64,000 nucleotides of DNA from positions 62,001-126,000 of the forward strand of contig NZ_QGTQ01000014.1 in the NCBI RefSeq assembly GCF_003182255.1, given 5' to 3'. The first letter of the stretch is position 1. Each line of letters begins with the position of its first letter. The notes beneath the pieces were generated by a model. The model was given only the letters and a program-made list of their open reading frames with translations, searched no databases and had not been told where the DNA came from. The DNA comes from Paenibacillus cellulosilyticus. GTDB taxonomy: Bacteria > Bacillota > Bacilli > Paenibacillales > Paenibacillaceae. Of the stretch, positions 1 through 8,067 are shown in pieces. The position numbers were made by a program, and so were the translations under genes.

Positions 1-984
1 CGAGCTTGATGCATTAATGAACGTGATCGACTGCGGCGGCTCCAGCTCCGTCGTATTCACGTATTCATTGCTCTCAGCAATAATAACAGTCGGCTCCAAG
101 CCAAGCGTTATCAGGTGACTGGCATAAGGCGGGAGCAGTACAGCTACACGCGGGTTCGTCCGATGGTTATAGCCGGAAGGCGAAGTACCGGTGTGCTGCT
201 TAAAACGGCGGCTGAGATAGAACTCATCCTTGTAGCCGACTTCCAGTGCAATTTCTCTAAGCGTGCCTGACCCGCTAATAAGCAGTTCCATGGCACGATG
301 AATACGCAGTCTGGACAAGTATTCCTTAGGGGAGAAGCCGGTCATTCGTTTAAACAAAATCGAGTAATGCGAATGGCTGACGCCAGCAATTTCAGCCAGA
401 TGCTCGCGAGATATTTTGTCCATATAATGGTTCTCTAGATAGGCAATGCTGCGCTCCAGCGACGGTTGATCGCCTGCTGCATCGTTTTCATTGTTCTGCT
501 TCAACAGCTGAAGGATGATTTGATGAAAGACGATCTGATTCTGAACATGGCGTATTTCACTTGCCGTCGCTCGATGGATATAGAGCTCCTCCATCAGGGC
601 GACGAGGCCGGATACATGAGAGAAAAGCTTCATATTGGAATGGGAAGTCATCTCGCTCTTCTGAATCATTGCCCCAGCAAGCAGAGGAGCTGTCTGTTCC
701 ATCGTATGGATGGAAAGTCGATAAGCATGAAGCGGATGCTGAGGATTCGCAATTAGGACAGCGTGACTGTGCGCTGGAAGCAGGACGACCTTCCCTTCGG
801 CCAGCTCGTGGGCGTGATCATCGATGCGAAGGATGCCTTTGCCACGGGCGACGCCAATTAGCACGGGCGAAGGCTCGTTTATTTTATGCGTCGGCATATT
901 CGTCGTGGTGTATAACGATTGAATATTGGCAGCCGAATAGATTGGAAAATGCGAGTTTATCCACTCCGAGGTCACAGTAGTCAC
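1..984 (-). CDS. AraC-family regulator with C-terminal siderophore-binding-protein-like domain (partial, Btr/YbbB type)
   Basis: The gene runs off the left edge; 328 codons are visible and the C-terminus is missing. It starts at GTG 984 behind GGGGAGG with 8 nt spacing. The first ~150 residues are a cupin-like sensor region. Residues ~175-275 are a double helix-turn-helix of the AraC type (LAEIAGVSHSHYSILFKRMTG, then LREIALEVGYKDEFYLSRRF). After this begins a stretch (RVAVLLPPYASHLITLGLEP) that resembles the first lobe of an FecB/BtuF substrate-binding domain. This cupin-AraC-binding-protein order is that of Bacillus subtilis Btr, which activates siderophore uptake on binding ferric bacillibactin. 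It lies 24 bp behind the thioesterase gene and is probably co-transcribed with it. I saw no Fur box just upstream. Its target genes are outside the window or unknown. Confidence 0.85.
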   Translation of the reverse strand, partial: MTTVTSEWINSHFPIYSAANIQSLYTTTNMPTHKINEPSPVLIGVARGKGILRIDDHAHELAEGKVVLLPAHSHAVLIANPQHPLHAYRLSIHTMEQTAPLLAGAMIQKSEMTSHSNMKLFSHVSGLVALMEELYIHRATASEIRHVQNQIVFHQIILQLLKQNNENDAAGDQPSLERSIAYLENHYMDKISREHLAEIAGVSHSHYSILFKRMTGFSPKEYLSRLRIHRAMELLISGSGTLREIALEVGYKDEFYLSRRFKQHTGTSPSGYNHRTNPRVAVLLPPYASHLITLGLEPTVIIAESNEYVNTTELEPPQSITFINASSS

Positions 985-1008
985 GCCCAAGTCCTCCCCA
1001 CAAGAAAT

Positions 1009-1401
1009 CTATTCAAACAAGGCGCGCAGCACATCGGGAACAGCACGGCTTTTCCTCGTCTCGACGTCCATCGTCACGCTTGTTACGAATGCATCTGCAC
1101 ATAGCTCTCCGCGATCGTTCACGATCTCTTGGCGAAGCACGTAGCTGCTGCGTCCGATCGATTGCGATTCAGTCGTCACCGTGAGCCGATCACCTTGTTT
1201 GCATTCTTTGCGGTAATTGATATTAATGTTGACGGTTACCGTTTGAACGCCATGCCCTAGCAGCGTTTCATAGTGCAGCTGGTTCTCGTCATACCACTCT
1301 TCACGGCCCCACTCCAGATACTCCAAATACTTGGCATTATTCACATGCCCGTTCACATCGATCTCGGTGGAACGAACAATCAGATCAAGACTGACCTTCA
1401 T
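1009..1401 (-). CDS. Hotdog-fold acyl-CoA thioesterase (4HBT/YbgC-FadM type)
   Basis: A 130-aa protein, the normal size for a single-domain 4-hydroxybenzoyl-CoA-thioesterase-like enzyme. The signature is near the N-terminus: the segment DVNGHVNNAKYLEYLEWGREEW holds the catalytic Asp and the central hotdog helix. A cytosolic hydrolase of acyl-CoA or acyl-ACP thioesters is expected; the substrate cannot be told from sequence. The ATG at 1401 follows AAGGAGGATGGTTTGCA, a good SD. It is the first gene of a leftward pair with the AraC regulator. Its promoter would lie in the 314-bp divergent spacer shared with the GH2 gene. Confidence 0.85.
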   Translation of the reverse strand: MKVSLDLIVRSTEIDVNGHVNNAKYLEYLEWGREEWYDENQLHYETLLGHGVQTVTVNININYRKECKQGDRLTVTTESQSIGRSSYVLRQEIVNDRGELCADAFVTSVTMDVETRKSRAVPDVLRALFE

Positions 1402-1525
1402 TGCAAACCATCCTCCTTGTAGCTAAAACGTTCAAATGTGATGGACTAACAAGCCCCTGTATTCACTATAGCATGAATAGACGGACTACTCGAAAAGGGT
1501 CGGTTTATTCTGTCATTCTATTTGT

Positions 1526-1540
1526 TACAATAATATTGTA
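1526..1540. promoter_or_regulatory. Upstream palindromic operator, copy 1
   Basis: TACAAT-AAT-ATTGTA, a 6-bp inverted repeat around a 3-bp spacer, lies in the divergent spacer between the thioesterase and the GH2 gene. A second copy of the same 13-mer core lies at 1672-1684, 146 bp away at the GH2 transcription start. Confidence 0.5.
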
Positions 1541-1631
1541 TTAATAGAGCGGATCACGCTCGAAAATCGAATTCATTGACCAGATTGGTTGCGAGATATT
1601 GTTGACGAATGCAATAAATATAAGGTGATTA

Positions 1632-1661
1632 TTGACACATCTGCTATATGGCCTTTATATT
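1632..1661 (+). promoter_or_regulatory. Sigma-A-type promoter of the GH2 gene
   Basis: TTGACA (1632-1637) and TATATT (1656-1661) with an 18-bp spacer. Transcription would begin near 1668, so the second palindrome at 1672-1684 would lie directly on the early transcribed region, a usual place for a repressor. Confidence 0.6.
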
Positions 1662-1671
1662 ATCAATAAAA

Positions 1672-1684
1672 ACAATAATATTGT
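1672..1684. promoter_or_regulatory. Operator at the transcription start, copy 2
   Basis: ACAAT-AAT-ATTGT, identical over 13 bases to the site at 1527-1539. It sits just after the -10 box of the GH2 promoter and 14 nt before its AAAGGAG ribosome binding site. The cognate regulator is not identified. Confidence 0.5.
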
Positions 1685-1715
1685 AATAAATCATCGCAAA
1701 GGAGAACTGAACATT

Positions 1716-3476
1716 GTGACGACTAAGAAATATATGAAAGATTATCCGCGTCCCCAGTTTGTTCGGGACAATTGGACGAATTTGAACGGGGAATGGAACT
1801 TCGGCTTCGACGACGACAACGCAGGTGAGGCGGCAGGTTGGCACCGTCAGTTTGGCGGCGATTTGATCATTAACGTTCCTTTCACTTACGAGACGAAAGC
1901 GAGCGGCATTGGAGAAGAAGCGCATCATTCGAATGTGTGGTACAATCGCAGCTTCGACGTTCCGGCTGACGAAGCAGGCAAGCGCATTGTGTTGAATTTC
2001 CAAGCGGTCGATTACGATGCGAAGGTATGGGTGAACGGTGAATACGTGGGCTGCCATCGAGGCGGTTATGTGGCGTTCTCATTTGATATTACGCCGTATA
2101 TAACGTTCGGAGCGGCTAACGAGCTGACGGTCAAGGTCGAGGATAGTCTCGATGCGACGCAGCCGCGCGGCAAGCAGCGTTGGGTACAGGACAACTTCGA
2201 ATGCTTCTATGTACAGACGACGGGCATTTGGCAATCCGTATGGCTAGAAGCTGTTCATCCTGCACACGTCGACCAAGTCAAAATGACGCCAGATTTCGAT
2301 GCGAACGCGATCCGCTTCGAATATCAAGTGAAGGGCTATTCAGCCTCCAATCGACTGCGCCTGGAGACGATCATCTCACTGAAGGGACAACCTGTGAAGC
2401 AGGTGGGCTTGACGATTGACCGCCCGTGGATGCAGCTTGAGGTTGATCTCGTACACGAGGCGAACGGTCCTTGGAAGCAAACCCACTGGGCGCCTGCTCA
2501 CCCGAATCTGTATGATGTGGAGTTCGTCCTGTATGAGAACGATGCGGTTGTCGACCATGTGTACTCGTACTTCGGCATGCGCAAAATTTCGATCGAGCAG
2601 GGAAAGGTGCTGCTGAACAATACGCCAATCTACCAGCGGCTCATCCTTGATCAAGGCTATTGGCCGGATAGTCATCTGACGCCGCCTTCCGAAGAAGCGA
2701 TTCTCGAAGATATCGAGAAGACGCTCGAGATGGGCTACAATGGCGTGCGCAAGCATATGAAGGTTGAGGATGCCCGTTACTTGTACTGGTGTGATGTGAA
2801 AGGCCTGCTCGTCTGGTCCGAGATGGCTGCGACATTCGAGTTCAACGATAACGCGGTACAAACCTTTACAGAAGAGTGGATGGGGGTCGTTCGTCAGCAA
2901 TATAATCACCCGTCGATTATTACCTGGGTGCCATTCAACGAATCCTGGGGCGTCGCGAACATACGCAAGAACAAACGCCAGCAGCAATTTACAGAAGCGA
3001 TCTATCATCTGACCAAAGCCTATGATCCGAATCGACCGGTCATTACGAACGACGGATGGGAGCATACGGTATCGGATATCCTTACGCTTCATGACTATGC
3101 GGAGACGAAGGAGCAGTTCATGCGCTCCTATGCGGACAAGGATGCGGTCGTCAACAACAGCATCTCGTTCAACAATTGGAAGTATGCGTTCGCGGACGGC
3201 TATTCGTACAAAGGACAGCCCATCATGATGAGCGAATTCGGCGGTATCGCCTTTAAGTCCGACAAGGGCTGGGGCTACGGCAATCAGGTGGCGACGGAGG
3301 AGGGGTTCCTCGAACGGTTCCGTCGCATTCACGAGGCGATCAAGGAAACCGACTATTTCGTTGGGTATTGTTATACGCAAATTACAGACGTACAGCAGGA
3401 GGTTAACGGCCTGTTGACGGAGGATCGGAAACCGAAGGTTCCGCTTGAACTCATTCGTCAAATCAATCTGTCCTAA
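1716..3476 (+). CDS. Glycoside hydrolase family 2 enzyme (beta-galactosidase/beta-glucuronidase-like, short form)
   Basis: A 586-aa cytosolic protein with no signal peptide. The order is a sugar-binding jelly-roll (~10-180, with DNWTNLNGEWNFGFD and NVWYNRSF), an Ig-like domain (~185-290) and a TIM barrel (~295-585). The acid/base is E409 in FNESWG and the nucleophile E507 in MSEFGG, both at the positions expected for GH2. It lacks the extra C-terminal domains of LacZ, so it belongs with the short beta-glycosidases; the sugar is not settled. I chose GTG 1716 because AAAGGAG lies 11 nt upstream; the ATG at 1632 has no SD and overlaps the -35 box. Two identical palindromes flank its promoter, suggesting substrate-induced derepression. 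Confidence 0.88.
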   Translation: MTTKKYMKDYPRPQFVRDNWTNLNGEWNFGFDDDNAGEAAGWHRQFGGDLIINVPFTYETKASGIGEEAHHSNVWYNRSFDVPADEAGKRIVLNFQAVDYDAKVWVNGEYVGCHRGGYVAFSFDITPYITFGAANELTVKVEDSLDATQPRGKQRWVQDNFECFYVQTTGIWQSVWLEAVHPAHVDQVKMTPDFDANAIRFEYQVKGYSASNRLRLETIISLKGQPVKQVGLTIDRPWMQLEVDLVHEANGPWKQTHWAPAHPNLYDVEFVLYENDAVVDHVYSYFGMRKISIEQGKVLLNNTPIYQRLILDQGYWPDSHLTPPSEEAILEDIEKTLEMGYNGVRKHMKVEDARYLYWCDVKGLLVWSEMAATFEFNDNAVQTFTEEWMGVVRQQYNHPSIITWVPFNESWGVANIRKNKRQQQFTEAIYHLTKAYDPNRPVITNDGWEHTVSDILTLHDYAETKEQFMRSYADKDAVVNNSISFNNWKYAFADGYSYKGQPIMMSEFGGIAFKSDKGWGYGNQVATEEGFLERFRRIHEAIKETDYFVGYCYTQITDVQQEVNGLLTEDRKPKVPLELIRQINLS

Positions 3477-3510
3477 TGCGCTTCATAACGGAATAACAAC
3501 ATTAGCAAAG

Positions 3511-3549
3511 AGCAAAGGCCATCTTCGAAAACCGAAGACGGCCTTTGCT
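3511..3549. terminator. Terminator between the convergent GH2 and NEAT-SLH genes
   Basis: The arm AGCAAAGGCC-a-TCTTCG pairs with CGAAGA-c-GGCCTTTGCT around a 5-nt loop. The U-tract is weak on both sides, but the place between two convergent genes fits a bidirectional terminator. Confidence 0.7.
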
Positions 3550-3590
3550 TTGTCTCTCATCATAAAACGTATTGCTTAACTACGCTTCGA

Positions 3591-6500
3591 TTATTTCGTT
3601 CCAAGGTACTCCAGCAGTCGAATAATGAGTGTCAGTGCTTCTGCGCGTGTAGCTGTATCGTTAGGCGCAAAGTTGTTGCCTTTGCCCAGGATCAGACCGG
3701 CATCCGCAGCGGCTGCTACCTCTTTCTTCGCCCATGCCGGGACGTCAGCCCAGTCACTGAAGCTGGTGGTACTGCTGTCCGACAGCTCAAGGTTTGCGGC
3801 TCTTGCAATAATAACGGCAAGCTGAGCACGGGATAGCTGTTCCGATGGACGGAACGTGTTATCCGAGAAGCCTTGCATGAGTCCTGCAACTACGGTGCGG
3901 GCGATAGGGGACTTCGCCCAATCCGGAATCGAGTCCTGGAATGCAGGATTCGTACCCTCATCTTCGAGTTTCAATGCACGGCTGATCATTGCTGCAAACT
4001 CTCCTCGAGTTACGATATTGTTCGGACGGAAGCTGCCATCGGAGAAGCCATTTACGATTCCGAGCTTCACAGCTGTCTCAATGCTGGACTTCGCCCAGTG
4101 GTTATTAATATCCGAGAATTGCACGGCATTCGTTGTTTCTTCCGAACCGTTGTTTGGTTCAGTTGAAGTCGTTCCTTCACTGTCAGACCCATTGTCGTTC
4201 TCTTGAGCAGTCTCTTCATCGCCCTCGTCGTCTACGGAACTGCTGCCCCCCGTCGTGCTGCCCGGATTGTCTAAACCTGAAGGAGCGCCTACATTGCCGT
4301 CGCCGCCTGGGACAGTAGGGTTATCGCCTGCGTACGAAGCAGAGTCCTCATCGAACAAATATTGCACGTCATAGCTGTGAACATAATTGACTGCCGGCCA
4401 ATTAACGCTCACCCAGCCGCTTAGCTTGGAAGATAAGCTGGACAGTTTGAAGGTGACAACACGGGTATTACTTGCCGTATCTGCACTCGTTACCGTTCCG
4501 CTGCTGCCATTGAGCTTCAGTCCAACGATTTCTTTGCTCTGTTTCACCGTGAAGGATACGGTCTTTGTGTTACCCGACACCGTGACTAGCGCTGTTGTGT
4601 ACACGTAAGTGTTCATAATGGAGCTCTCGTTCGTTCCATTCTTCAGTATCTCGAACGACATATAGTAGCTGCCGTTAGCCGGATACTGAGGCGTTTGACC
4701 GGTGGATGGCGTCGTCGTACCCGAATTCGAGCCCGTGCCGCCGCCGCTTACATACGATTCCTTGAACGTATCGAAGGCGCGCTGCAAGGATTGGATAGCC
4801 GCCGTTGTATCGGATGCAGCGGCTGGCGTCCGTACAGCTTCTTTGTTAGCTGCCGTAATGGCAGTCTGCAAAGCCGTCTTGGCCACTTCAGAATATTGAC
4901 CAGCTGCTGTGCCTGTTACGGCACTGTCATGTGCCGTGGTTGCTTCCTTGATCAGCGTCAGGAGAGCACCGTTATCAACATTATTGAAGTTGAGTCGAAC
5001 GGAGCTTGTTTCCTCGGCTTTTGTTGTTGCGTTTACAATGGTGAGCTGTGCGTCAAGCAGGGCAGCGAGATCGCTAACTTCGAACGAGATGACTCTTGTG
5101 TTCGCTGTTGTGTCCTCACTAACCACGTCGACGTCTGCATAATCGCTGTCCGTTTTGATTTTGAATGCCGAAACCGAAGAACTGTTGTTGATCGTCAGTT
5201 TCACGTTGAATGAATTCACGTCCACATATGAGACTTGAGCCGGTTTGGCAAAATAGCTGTCCAGCGTCGAGAACGCTTCATCCGATGTATGGGCAACAGA
5301 GTAGGACACGTTTCTCGTTTGCTGTGTATTGAACTGATCAACCGCTGCTTGCAACGAAGTGGTCGCAGCGAGAATTTGAGGGCGAGGAGCGGCCATCCAT
5401 CCGCCTTGCTCGGTAGAAGCATCAATCGCTGCTTGGAGCTCCTCCTTGGAGCCAGTCGCATACTGTCCGTCTGCGCTGCCTTCCACGGCATCATCATGCA
5501 GCTGCTGGGCTTGATCAATCAAGGCTAGCAGTGCTTTATGCTGGGATGCGTTGAAACTGATGAAGATTTCCCTTGGCGTGACGCCTGGAATTTCTTTGAT
5601 CGTATTATTTTCGAATGTCATCGGGTATTTGAGCTTTGTGATACCTTGCCACAGCATATCCGTTTGCGGATAGGTTGCGTTCTCTGCTCGGATGTACGTC
5701 TGATATACCTTCTCAATGTCATTGGTACTCAGCGTGACAAGCTTAGCTGGTGAGCTCGAATAGGATTTGCCGAATAGTCCCGTATTTGCGCTAAGGGAAG
5801 GTTGTGCAATGACCTTCTCCGTGAATTCGATCTCATCATCCGGATTATCCAGGAATGTGATATTCGCAACCGTTCTTGTCGTCCCCGCTTGTTTCAGGAA
5901 CACGGCCGTATCGGCGATCTCAGAAGCGTAAATGGATGGAACATTCGTTCCTTGCGCCATCGAATCTAATACGTAAATCTCAACTTCGGACGATTGGTAT
6001 TGTTGAGCAGCAATGGCGTCCCAGTTATATGGGGCCAACTGGTTATTGTACATCGTATTGACTTGGGACTGCGTCGCCAGCGGGTCAGCCAGCAGCTGTT
6101 CAGCGGCAGCGATGTTCAATTTCACTTTGTCCGTAAGGCCAAGCAGATTGCCGTCCGCATCACGTTGGGTGTCGGGGAAATCGGTAGGGTACTCGCCATC
6201 CGAGAAGGCTCCGCCCACTGTGAGGGTAGCCACGGCTCCGGTTTCGGTAACACCTGTATCTACCGGATTGGTTGCAAGCCACGCGTTAGCAGCTGCAATC
6301 CAATTGGATAGTACAGTTCTGTTCACAACGATACGTGACGCTTCGAATTTCTTGATGGCCTGATCCACGATAGTGTAAGCCGCTTGCAGCAAAATGGTAT
6401 TGCTCGGCGCTCCTGTCACAATGGCTTCTGCTGTGGTGATCTGAGAGAGCAGCTCTTGTCTCGATCCCGCAGGATACAGACCGTCTGTTTCGCCTTCAAC

Positions 6501-7145
6501 AGCATTGTTATAAATCTCTTTGCCAGCTGCCACGCGTGCATTGAACGTATCGAGCGTAACATCGACATTGCCGCCGCTGCCGTTGTCAACGTCGTCAATA
6601 GGGGAGAGATCGATTCCATCCAATTGAAGCTCCAGCTGCGCATTGTACCAGTGATTGTAGCTGGTAGGCAGACCGAAAATGTTTTCCTTGTCGTTGATGT
6701 GCATCAGAATATCTTGTGATTTATAGACGTCTTCAATCTCTAATTGAATGACGACGTTATCGGCGTTCTCCGCATCCCTTGCAACAGCTGCCGTATAGCC
6801 ATCAGCTCCGCTGACGGTTTCAACATCGCTGCTCGTCGAGATGACAGCCTTGGCTGCGCCGGGTTGTCGTGCACCGAAATATTCGAAGGTCGCATAGTTA
6901 TGTTTGGTAATTTGATGCTCGAATACGGCTTTGCCGTTCGTAATAATCAGCATGCCGGTATCTTTCAACATGAAGCTGTCAGCAGCAGATGTGGAGCTTT
7001 CGCCATCCTTGACGTATCGGAAGGAGACGTTGAATGTGCCGTCGCGAACCGTTGACGCTGCAGCGGCAGGGGAGATATGTACGAGACCAAGCAATAATGT
7101 GAATGCAATCAGAATAGCTATTGACCTTCTAATGGATCGTATCAC
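3591..7145 (-). CDS. Surface heme-binding protein: NEAT, FIVAR and three SLH domains
   Basis: I start it at GTG 7145 (AAAGGAG, 8 nt spacing), giving 1,184 aa and a clean signal peptide ending SPAAAA; the ATG at 7175 has no SD. Order: NEAT-like (~35-178); FIVAR (~200-275); a region of ~250 residues I cannot assign; FIVAR (~533-607); NEAT (~609-723, with SYFAKPAQV and DTTANTRVISFEV); FIVAR (~725-798); NEAT (~821-933); an acidic Ser/Thr/Gly linker; three SLH repeats (~1007-1184). The last NEAT keeps the heme-iron YxxxY pair (SYDVQY, Y925/Y929). The middle one reads ETSSVRL there and the first keeps only one Tyr, so only one domain looks fully heme-competent. SLH repeats bind pyruvylated wall polymer. 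It is the second gene of a Fur-boxed unit; the role is taking heme at the cell surface. Confidence 0.88.
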   Translation of the reverse strand: MIRSIRRSIAILIAFTLLLGLVHISPAAAASTVRDGTFNVSFRYVKDGESSTSAADSFMLKDTGMLIITNGKAVFEHQITKHNYATFEYFGARQPGAAKAVISTSSDVETVSGADGYTAAVARDAENADNVVIQLEIEDVYKSQDILMHINDKENIFGLPTSYNHWYNAQLELQLDGIDLSPIDDVDNGSGGNVDVTLDTFNARVAAGKEIYNNAVEGETDGLYPAGSRQELLSQITTAEAIVTGAPSNTILLQAAYTIVDQAIKKFEASRIVVNRTVLSNWIAAANAWLATNPVDTGVTETGAVATLTVGGAFSDGEYPTDFPDTQRDADGNLLGLTDKVKLNIAAAEQLLADPLATQSQVNTMYNNQLAPYNWDAIAAQQYQSSEVEIYVLDSMAQGTNVPSIYASEIADTAVFLKQAGTTRTVANITFLDNPDDEIEFTEKVIAQPSLSANTGLFGKSYSSSPAKLVTLSTNDIEKVYQTYIRAENATYPQTDMLWQGITKLKYPMTFENNTIKEIPGVTPREIFISFNASQHKALLALIDQAQQLHDDAVEGSADGQYATGSKEELQAAIDASTEQGGWMAAPRPQILAATTSLQAAVDQFNTQQTRNVSYSVAHTSDEAFSTLDSYFAKPAQVSYVDVNSFNVKLTINNSSSVSAFKIKTDSDYADVDVVSEDTTANTRVISFEVSDLAALLDAQLTIVNATTKAEETSSVRLNFNNVDNGALLTLIKEATTAHDSAVTGTAAGQYSEVAKTALQTAITAANKEAVRTPAAASDTTAAIQSLQRAFDTFKESYVSGGGTGSNSGTTTPSTGQTPQYPANGSYYMSFEILKNGTNESSIMNTYVYTTALVTVSGNTKTVSFTVKQSKEIVGLKLNGSSGTVTSADTASNTRVVTFKLSSLSSKLSGWVSVNWPAVNYVHSYDVQYLFDEDSASYAGDNPTVPGGDGNVGAPSGLDNPGSTTGGSSSVDDEGDEETAQENDNGSDSEGTTSTEPNNGSEETTNAVQFSDINNHWAKSSIETAVKLGIVNGFSDGSFRPNNIVTRGEFAAMISRALKLEDEGTNPAFQDSIPDWAKSPIARTVVAGLMQGFSDNTFRPSEQLSRAQLAVIIARAANLELSDSSTTSFSDWADVPAWAKKEVAAAADAGLILGKGNNFAPNDTATRAEALTLIIRLLEYLGTK

Positions 7146-7179
7146 GGGATATACTCCTTTAGTTTTATTGAACATGGTA

Positions 7180-7210
7180 GGAAGCGTTGATGTAATCGAT
7201 CAACGCTTCC
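7180..7210 (-). other. Intercistronic hairpin between the two NEAT-type genes
   Basis: GGAAGCGTTGAT and ATCAACGCTTCC form a perfect 12-bp stem with a 7-nt loop in the 89-bp gap between the small and the large gene. No T-run follows on the minus strand, so it is more likely an mRNA stabiliser or partial attenuator than a full terminator. It would favour higher levels of the small secreted protein. Confidence 0.6.
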
Positions 7211-7234
7211 TTACTTAATCGACGCTTACGTTCG

Positions 7235-7609
7235 TTAGATCCACGTGAGCGTTAAGCTATACCATGCACTATGTGGTCCGGCCACAACATTCAGATCGAG
7301 AGGAATATCGGCTGATGCGGTTCCTGGGAATGTGAAAGTAGTTAGACCGGTAGTTGAGCTGTAAGAACCATAGTAAGAGATGCCGCTTACTTTAATCTCG
7401 GGGAAGTAGTTGCCCGTCAATGTAATCGTCACATTACCACCATCAACATCTGCAGGTCCTGCAATGTATGAACTAGAATGTGCGTGGTATTCGTCTTGGT
7501 AATAGAATTGATAAGATTCAGACGAAGCGAAGGCTGAAGTCGCCATCACCATTACGAGTACTACTGCCATAAGCATTGCAACCATCGATTTTTTAAAAGT
7601 TTGTTTCAT
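7235..7609 (-). CDS. Small secreted single-domain NEAT-like protein (possible hemophore)
   Basis: 124 aa with a signal peptide (MKQTFKKSMVAMLMA..., cleavage after SAFA), leaving ~97 residues. The mature part has NEAT strand patterns: VTITLTGNYFPEIKVSG, then TGLTTFTFPG and a final hairpin HSAWYSLTLTW. In classical NEAT domains the last hairpin has YxxxY; here it is W-Y-S-L-T-L-T-W, so the second iron-facing Tyr is absent. It is about 25 residues shorter than a usual NEAT domain. The SD is GAGGAG, ~10 nt from ATG. It is the first gene downstream of the Fur-boxed promoter and precedes the SLH-anchored NEAT protein, as secreted hemophores do in isd-type loci. NEAT membership is by pattern only. 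Confidence 0.65.
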   Translation of the reverse strand: MKQTFKKSMVAMLMAVVLVMVMATSAFASSESYQFYYQDEYHAHSSSYIAGPADVDGGNVTITLTGNYFPEIKVSGISYYGSYSSTTGLTTFTFPGTASADIPLDLNVVAGPHSAWYSLTLTWI

Positions 7610-7753
7610 ACAATTATCGCTCCTCTTAAATTTGGATTATGTTGCGGTTGATGCTGCGATTGTCGTGGAATGCTGCGCTAGTACGATCCGATTATGATGG
7701 CTTACGGGCATCTGCTCCTTTCTTCATGGCTCGGGGAACGGCACAATGCGGGT

Positions 7754-7783
7754 GATATACCGGATAATGATTATCATTATCAA
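7754..7783 (-). promoter_or_regulatory. Leftward promoter with Fur box for the NEAT genes
   Basis: On the minus strand, TTGATA (7778-7783) and TATATC (7754-7759) are 18 bp apart. Between and over them, 7763-7781 reads GATAATGATTATCATTATC, which matches the 19-bp Fur consensus at 18 positions. Fe-loaded Fur would block RNA polymerase here. Confidence 0.85.
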
Positions 7784-7939
7784 TGATAATTTAAAAAAAT
7801 AAGGCCTTGCCCGAACCCAATATTTGACTACGAGCCGAATTGTAAACGTTGAATATGAACGGAGTATAAATTCTAGATTACAACTTTGGGAGAAGGTGGA
7901 GAGCAGTTTAAATCGGTCCTTCTGCTCCGAATTCAGGTG

Positions 7940-7994
7940 TTGACAGGGAAAAGAAAAAATTGGTAGGATGTTACTGATAATAATTATCATTATC
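7940..7994 (+). promoter_or_regulatory. Rightward promoter with Fur box for the HssR-like gene
   Basis: TTGACA (7940-7945) and TAGGAT (7964-7969) with an 18-bp spacer. The Fur box GATAATAATTATCATTATC at 7976-7994 (17 of 19) covers the predicted start point. The 450-bp divergent spacer thus has two separate Fur sites 213 bp apart. Confidence 0.8.
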
Positions 7995-8067
7995 AGAATG
8001 ATATCAAGGAGTCTTCCTTGATAGAACATAGCACGTTATAAACCAGCATAAGAGGTGAGAAGAGTAA

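Noticed and set aside
2376-3461. Long minus-strand ORF (361 codons) over the GH2 gene
   Set aside because: It is an antisense shadow of a clear GH2 coding frame; no SD and no recognisable domain.
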